A stretch of DNA of 64,000 nucleotides, from positions 16,678,001-16,742,000 of the forward strand of contig OU612073.1 of NCBI GenBank assembly GCA_914767715.1, given 5' to 3'. The stretch's first letter is position 1; each line of letters starts with the position of its first letter. Made by a program: the position numbers and the translations under genes. The notes under the pieces are model-generated. The model was given only the letters and a program-made list of their open reading frames with translations. It made no database searches and had not been told where the DNA came from. Of this stretch, positions 62,701-64,000 are shown one piece after another. The stretch comes from Membranipora membranacea. Its lineage: Eukaryota > Bryozoa > Gymnolaemata > Cheilostomatida > Membraniporidae.

Positions 62701-64000
62701 TGATGCAGCTGAAACAGCATGTAACACATCCATATTAATGAAAAGCCTTTTTTCCGAGTCCCAAATAAGTTTTTACTGCGAACATCTGTGCAGCACAGTA
62801 GTGGTGGTGGTGATGCAGCCTTTTCTCCATAGGAGTTCAGCATTATAAAATACAAGTACAAGTCCTTCGAGTGGTCAAATTACACACCGGGGTTTTGCAA
62901 ATTTCCAAATTAGATGGATGACCTTTCTTTGCAGGTCTTGCGATAAAGCGGGTAACACAAAACATAAATCCTCAATTTAATTTCAAAGTTGATATTTTAA
63001 GGCAATGGTCTAATTACCTCAGGTAGACCCATGAAGCCAAACTCCTGGGGAAGTATTGACTTATTAGTAAGCTGTATAGTGGTTCTCACTGACTCATATA
63101 TAGTACAGTGTCCGAAGTCTATCTCTGTGGTGTTAAACTGTAAATCAGAGTTCGTCACGATGGCGTGTACTACAAATGGTACTGGTCGTGTCTAGAAACA
63201 TAAAAATAATAATATAATATAATAATATAAACAATATGTGTCAATTGAATTAATTTTATTTGTGAAACAAATCATCTTTCAATTAGTTACTGGTTTTTAA
63301 TTCTAGTAAAGCATCTAAATTACCAAGCGCTGTCATCGAAAAAAACATTGGTACCTGAATAAGTTGACTAAACACGGCTATAGAACATTACCTGGTCAGC
63401 GACATGTATAATCAGGGGCACCTCCATCACTCCCGTGTTGCTATCAAAGTACTCATGGGCATCCTCAGCTAGGCTGGCTCTGGGGAGGAACTTGAGCTGT
63501 GCAGAGAATGATGACTGAGCCTGAACAAATCCAGTTTTAGGTAACAACTCCATGTGCTTCTTCAGAGGAGGTGGAACCTCAAACATTAGCTTCAGGGCAC
63601 TAGTAGCTCTGTAACATATAGCTCTCAAGTTAGAATGCACAGAACAATACTTGTTTAATCGCAGGTTACCTAGCTAATAGGCTGGCTTATAGTTTTTGTT
63701 GAGAGACAACAAATCAGATCCGGGCTATGAAGGGTTGACAACTCATAGTTTTACACAATACCTATTTTTGGCATAGTTTTACACAGTACCTGTTTTTGTC
63801 AAAGTTATACACAGTACCTGTTTTTGTCAAAGTTATACACAGTACCTGTTTTTGTCAAAGTTATACACAGTACCTGTTTTTGACGACTATAGAATCTTGA
63901 TAGAGCCTGTCTAACATACAGATCTGTAAGTCGACATTCTGTCTTGTTACGTACACAGGTACATCGATAGCCGTACCACTACTGGTAAGTGTAATCTGCA
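46889..64000 (-). CDS. CFAP74: CFAP74, 3' part (20 exons, N-terminus outside window)
   Basis: CFAP74 is an axonemal protein of motile cilia and flagella. Exons in transcript order are 64000-63874 (partial), 63608-63392, 63191-63018, 62171-62038, 61827-61658, 61239-61133, 58983-58828, 58057-58031, 57612-57604, 57345-57298, 57055-56915, 56102-55972, 55676-55535, 55146-55003, 52830-52675, 52289-52094, 51449-51234, 50220-50093, 47706-47572 and 47113-46889. Each has an AG acceptor and a GT donor, and the phases agree at every junction, giving 926 codons and a TAA stop. Recognition rests on blocks I remember from vertebrate CFAP74, such as LPKTGFVQAQSSFSAQLKFL, SILPQEFGFMGLPE, GVGVHPPLEL and TYIIPCYIASGPC. 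Repeated beta-rich ASH/PapD-like modules surround one Lys/Pro/Glu linker (about residues 345-436 of this part). The human protein is close to 1,600 residues by my recollection, so roughly 650 residues lie upstream. No alignment was run. Confidence 0.93.
49096..49194. mobile_element. Short foldback element, same family
   Basis: Left arm TAGATCGAGTTTGATCCC and right arm, read in complement, AGATCAAGTATGATCCAACT; both continue with a TTGTC..GCATT block. Total about 99 bp with a short unpaired centre. It lies 200 bp from the larger family member. Confidence 0.6.
49391..49771. mobile_element. Foldback/TIR element carrying a tRNA-like insert
   Basis: The left end TAGACCAAGTTTGGTCC and the complement of the right end TAGATCAAGTTTAATCC are related inverted repeats of about 30 bp, each including a flanking TA. 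TA duplication suggests a Tc1/mariner-type non-autonomous element, which is an inference. Between them lie about 300 bp including a tRNA-like block with intact A and B boxes. It lies in the CFAP74 intron between exons 19 and 18. Related elements are at 49,096-49,194 and 24,474-24,601. Confidence 0.65.
49608..49690 (-). other. tRNA-derived block (SINE-head-like)
   Basis: The minus strand begins GGAGCATG, then A-box TGGCTCAGTGG and GGTTAGAGC, later B-box GGTTCGAATCC at tRNA-like spacing. The middle folds as a long stem (TTCAGCAC/GTGTTGAA) with a GCAA loop, not a 7-nt anticodon loop, and the acceptor ends do not pair. It is therefore tRNA-derived, not a working tRNA. Confidence 0.65.
50093..52830 (-). 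CDS. CFAP74: CFAP74 exons 15-18, fourth ASH module
   Basis: Exons 52830-52675, 52289-52094, 51449-51234 and 50220-50093, with junction phases 0, 1 and 1. The reading includes LLGRGVNPTIQLNLEDREFD, NEYVERTFKIKNTSSLSVDY, VIGAQNNNGKCVFDCVPYAG, ITLTFAPDHQSDYFSDGVHV and ILLMFYSVARDGVFSTATED, ending VGI-like text (LVIGCVRTMAVSQKK). FAPDH(Q/E)S.YFSD and (I/V)GCIRT-type blocks match the C-terminal half of vertebrate CFAP74 as I remember it. Confidence 0.93.
53055..53321 (+). CDS. Hydrophilic ORF nested in a CFAP74 intron, opposite strand
   Basis: 88 codons from an ATG with A at -3 to TGA, starting MSDSEIVTSEKNGFNMMK and rich in Lys, Glu and Pro. No family recognised. The plus strand here is purine-rich, which alone favours Lys/Glu codons, so chance is the leading explanation. 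Confidence 0.2.
   Translation: MSDSEIVTSEKNGFNMMKASIHKKENTKSCLKIYYPKKYVSEEWVEYENEPNLTDFEWVGDGGEPRKTPPSDPPKVKQDRLHENISFG
54496..54814. mobile_element. TIR element with TTA duplication (Harbinger-like MITE)
   Basis: The left end GGCCACACCAAATTAATG and the complement of the right end GGCCACACCAAATTGATG form inverted repeats of about 32 bp. TTA flanks both sides (54,493-54,495 and 54,815-54,817). A 3-bp TWA duplication is typical of PIF/Harbinger elements. The inside holds a degenerate repeat of GGAGGCTGGAGGGAATT followed by a T-rich stretch, about three to four copies. No ORF. It lies in the CFAP74 intron between exons 15 and 14. Confidence 0.7.
55003..56102 (-). CDS. CFAP74: CFAP74 exons 12-14, third ASH module
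   Basis: Exons 56102-55972, 55676-55535 and 55146-55003, with junction phases 2 and 0. The reading includes MDSDEYASAHSTLLRQFEGD, TYIIPCYIASGPCAKPGDL, then HNTLYLEIHCPTVKPQVVV and INYGDVSIGQQAGRTITIQ. Exon 14 continues with GSLLDTTGPFEMRNPLRELP and LIIRFAPLKADV. The IPCYIAS....LKY..HNTLYLE.HCP block is characteristic of CFAP74. The 0.8-kb intron before exon 12 holds the G-rich minisatellite. Confidence 0.93.
56279..56734. repeat. G-rich minisatellite, 28 copies of a 15-18-bp unit
   Basis: The unit on the plus strand is GGCCGTCGGAC(A) followed by a run of mostly 5-8 G. I count 28 copies of CCGTCGGA. Variation lies almost only in G-run length and the presence of the A. All three plus-strand frames are open over the array because the unit has no stop, so the ORFs here are artefacts. 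It lies in the CFAP74 intron between exons 12 and 11; the G-rich strand is the transcription template. Confidence 0.95.
56915..58057 (-). CDS. CFAP74: CFAP74 exons 8-11, Lys/Pro linker with micro-exons
   Basis: Four short exons all in phase 0: 58057-58031 (27 nt, VQAAAGANA), 57612-57604 (9 nt, KGK), 57345-57298 (48 nt, GKNSPKPTKRPKMDSK) and 57055-56915 (141 nt, starting AKKKPPPAKPAKAASPKGKG). Together they make a basic, Pro/Ala-rich disordered linker between the charged helix and the next ASH module. Composition, phase and splice signals all agree, and skipping the 9- or 27-nt exon would keep frame. Alternative exons at 58,534-58,737 and 58,295-58,324 are less convincing and were left out. 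Confidence 0.8.
58828..58983 (-). CDS. CFAP74: CFAP74 exon 7, end of ASH module into charged linker
   Basis: A 156-nt exon in phase 0 at both ends (acceptor tgtag, donor GCT|gtaagt). It starts with the beta-strand text KIRVQVRFAPTLPSDKIKHE and ends in a highly charged run rich in Glu, Lys and Arg (EERAQKEYEEKLKREKEE), probably helical. The 2.1-kb intron upstream of it contains the three tRNA-like units. Confidence 0.9.
59608..59677 (-). tRNA. tRNA-like Pol III gene, copy 1 (loop reads TAA)
   Basis: A 70-nt unit with a 6-bp acceptor stem (GCAGAG/CTCTGC), an A-box TGGTGTAATGG, a 5-bp anticodon stem ACAGG/CCTGT with loop CTTAAAA (anticodon TAA if canonical) and a B-box GGTTCAATTCC. An oligo-T run (six T) follows about 10 nt downstream. 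No long variable arm is present, as a Leu tRNA would have, so decoding identity is doubtful. It shares its 5' leader (AAGGTATGACTA ... CCGCGCCTAGCAACATCAA) with the next two units. It may be a genuine atypical tRNA, a pseudogene or a SINE head. Confidence 0.5.
60232..60301 (-). tRNA. tRNA-like Pol III gene, copy 2 (loop reads AAT)
   Basis: 70 nt with acceptor stem GCAGAG/CTCTGC, D-stem GTGT/GCAC, A-box TGGTGTAGTGG, anticodon stem TCAGG/CCTGA with loop CTAATTA (anticodon AAT), and B-box GGTTCAAGTCC. A run of eight T lies three bases past the 3' end, a good Pol III terminator. It and copy 1 lie in a direct duplication of about 620-bp spacing (59.33-59.71 and 59.99-60.35 kb). The body does not look like the usual animal tRNA-Ile(AAT). 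Confidence 0.55.
60607..60676 (+). tRNA. tRNA-like Pol III gene, copy 3 (loop reads AAT)
   Basis: 70 nt on the opposite strand to copies 1 and 2. Acceptor stem is GCAGGG/CCCTGC, A-box TGGTGTAGTGG, anticodon stem TCAGG/CCTGA with loop TTAATTA, and B-box GGTTCAGTTCC, followed closely by six T. The upstream leader (TTTAAGGTATCACTACCCCT ... CTGCGCCCAGCCTCAACA) matches those of the other copies in inverted orientation. The compensated G-C changes in the acceptor stem (GCAGGG/CCCTGC against GCAGAG/CTCTGC) argue that the fold is or was under selection. Confidence 0.55.
61133..62171 (-). CDS. CFAP74: CFAP74 exons 4-6, second ASH module
   Basis: Exons 62171-62038, 61827-61658 and 61239-61133, with junction phases 2 and 1. 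The reading includes YVDIQPNDGFGILLPQETI, ELCCKSLINREFKIRCKGV, GVHPPLELSDQVIHFKA and YVINNHLSTNEYTHPVPRIG, ending with PSVGTVKPGE. The phrase VGVHPPLELS and the run up to PRIG are among the most distinctive CFAP74 segments I recall. The block is continuous with the next exon, whose first residues KIRVQVRFAP complete a beta strand. Confidence 0.93.
63018..63608 (-). CDS. CFAP74: CFAP74 exons 2-3, ASH module
   Basis: Two exons, 63608-63392 (217 nt) and 63191-63018 (174 nt), are joined in phase 0. They encode an alternating beta-strand pattern with the blocks MFEVPPPLKKHMELLPKTGF and VVHAIVTNSDLQF, then DFGHCTIYESVRTTIQLTN. The DFG...V.....I.L.N pattern is the usual start of an ASH/MSP-like beta-sandwich, found in Hydin, SPD-2 and ASPM proteins of cilia and centrosomes. 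The intron between them is about 200 bp. Confidence 0.92.
63753..63892. repeat. 28-bp tandem array containing copied 5' splice sites
   Basis: Five 28-bp units begin at 63,753, 63,781, 63,809, 63,837 and 63,865. The middle three are identical (ACACAGTACCTGTTTTTGTC...). The first is diverged, and the last runs into the CFAP74 exon. On the minus strand each unit reads GACAAAAACAG|gtactgtg or close to it, repeating the exon's own end and donor. Confidence 0.9.
63874..64000 (-). CDS. CFAP74: CFAP74 exon, partial at window edge
   Basis: First CFAP74 exon visible here, cut by the window end. The frame starts at the third base of the minus strand and reads 41 codons, ending VYVTRQNVDLQICMLDRLYQ then DSIVVKN. 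It leaves in phase 2 (AG), completed as Arg by the next exon. The donor is CAG|gtactg. This exon end is the last unit of a 28-bp tandem array that repeats the same donor in the intron. Confidence 0.9.

Overview
This is eukaryotic nuclear DNA from an animal, most likely an invertebrate. It is AT-rich, its genes are broken into many short exons with GT-AG introns, no open frame is longer than about 190 codons, and it carries short interspersed and foldback elements with target-site duplications. The species cannot be named from the sequence. The best-supported gene encodes an axonemal protein, so the organism has motile cilia or flagella.

Right third (46,889 to the window end, minus strand): the 3' part of CFAP74, a cilia- and flagella-associated protein built of ASH/Hydin-type beta-sandwich modules. 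I could chain 20 exons with matching splice phases into one open frame of 926 codons plus a stop. The N-terminal part lies beyond position 64,000. Its introns hold a 28-copy G-rich minisatellite, three tRNA-like Pol III units, several foldback or terminal-inverted-repeat elements, and a tandem array that copies one of the gene's own 5' splice sites.

Left half (about 4,750 to 35,857, minus strand): a second gene assembled from small exons separated by long introns. Its centre is one LIM zinc-binding domain cut across three exons. All eight metal ligands appear at canonical spacing only when the exons are joined. Ser/Lys-rich, probably disordered segments lie on both sides. I do not recognise the orthologue. 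A candidate upstream exon at 43.9 kb has the right phase. The last exon is uncertain.

Other contents: a retroposed element with the 5' end of U2 snRNA, flanked by a perfect 14-bp duplication (12.5-12.7 kb); a plus-strand first-exon candidate at 5.0 kb facing away from a minus-strand reading start at 4.83 kb; long hairpins at 23.5 and 39.6 kb; and simple repeats. Large stretches (1-4.7 kb, 7-11.9 kb, 16.3-23 kb, 25-35 kb, 36-46 kb) show no gene I can support. The two gene models both lie on the minus strand, and nothing in the sequence suggests that they act together.
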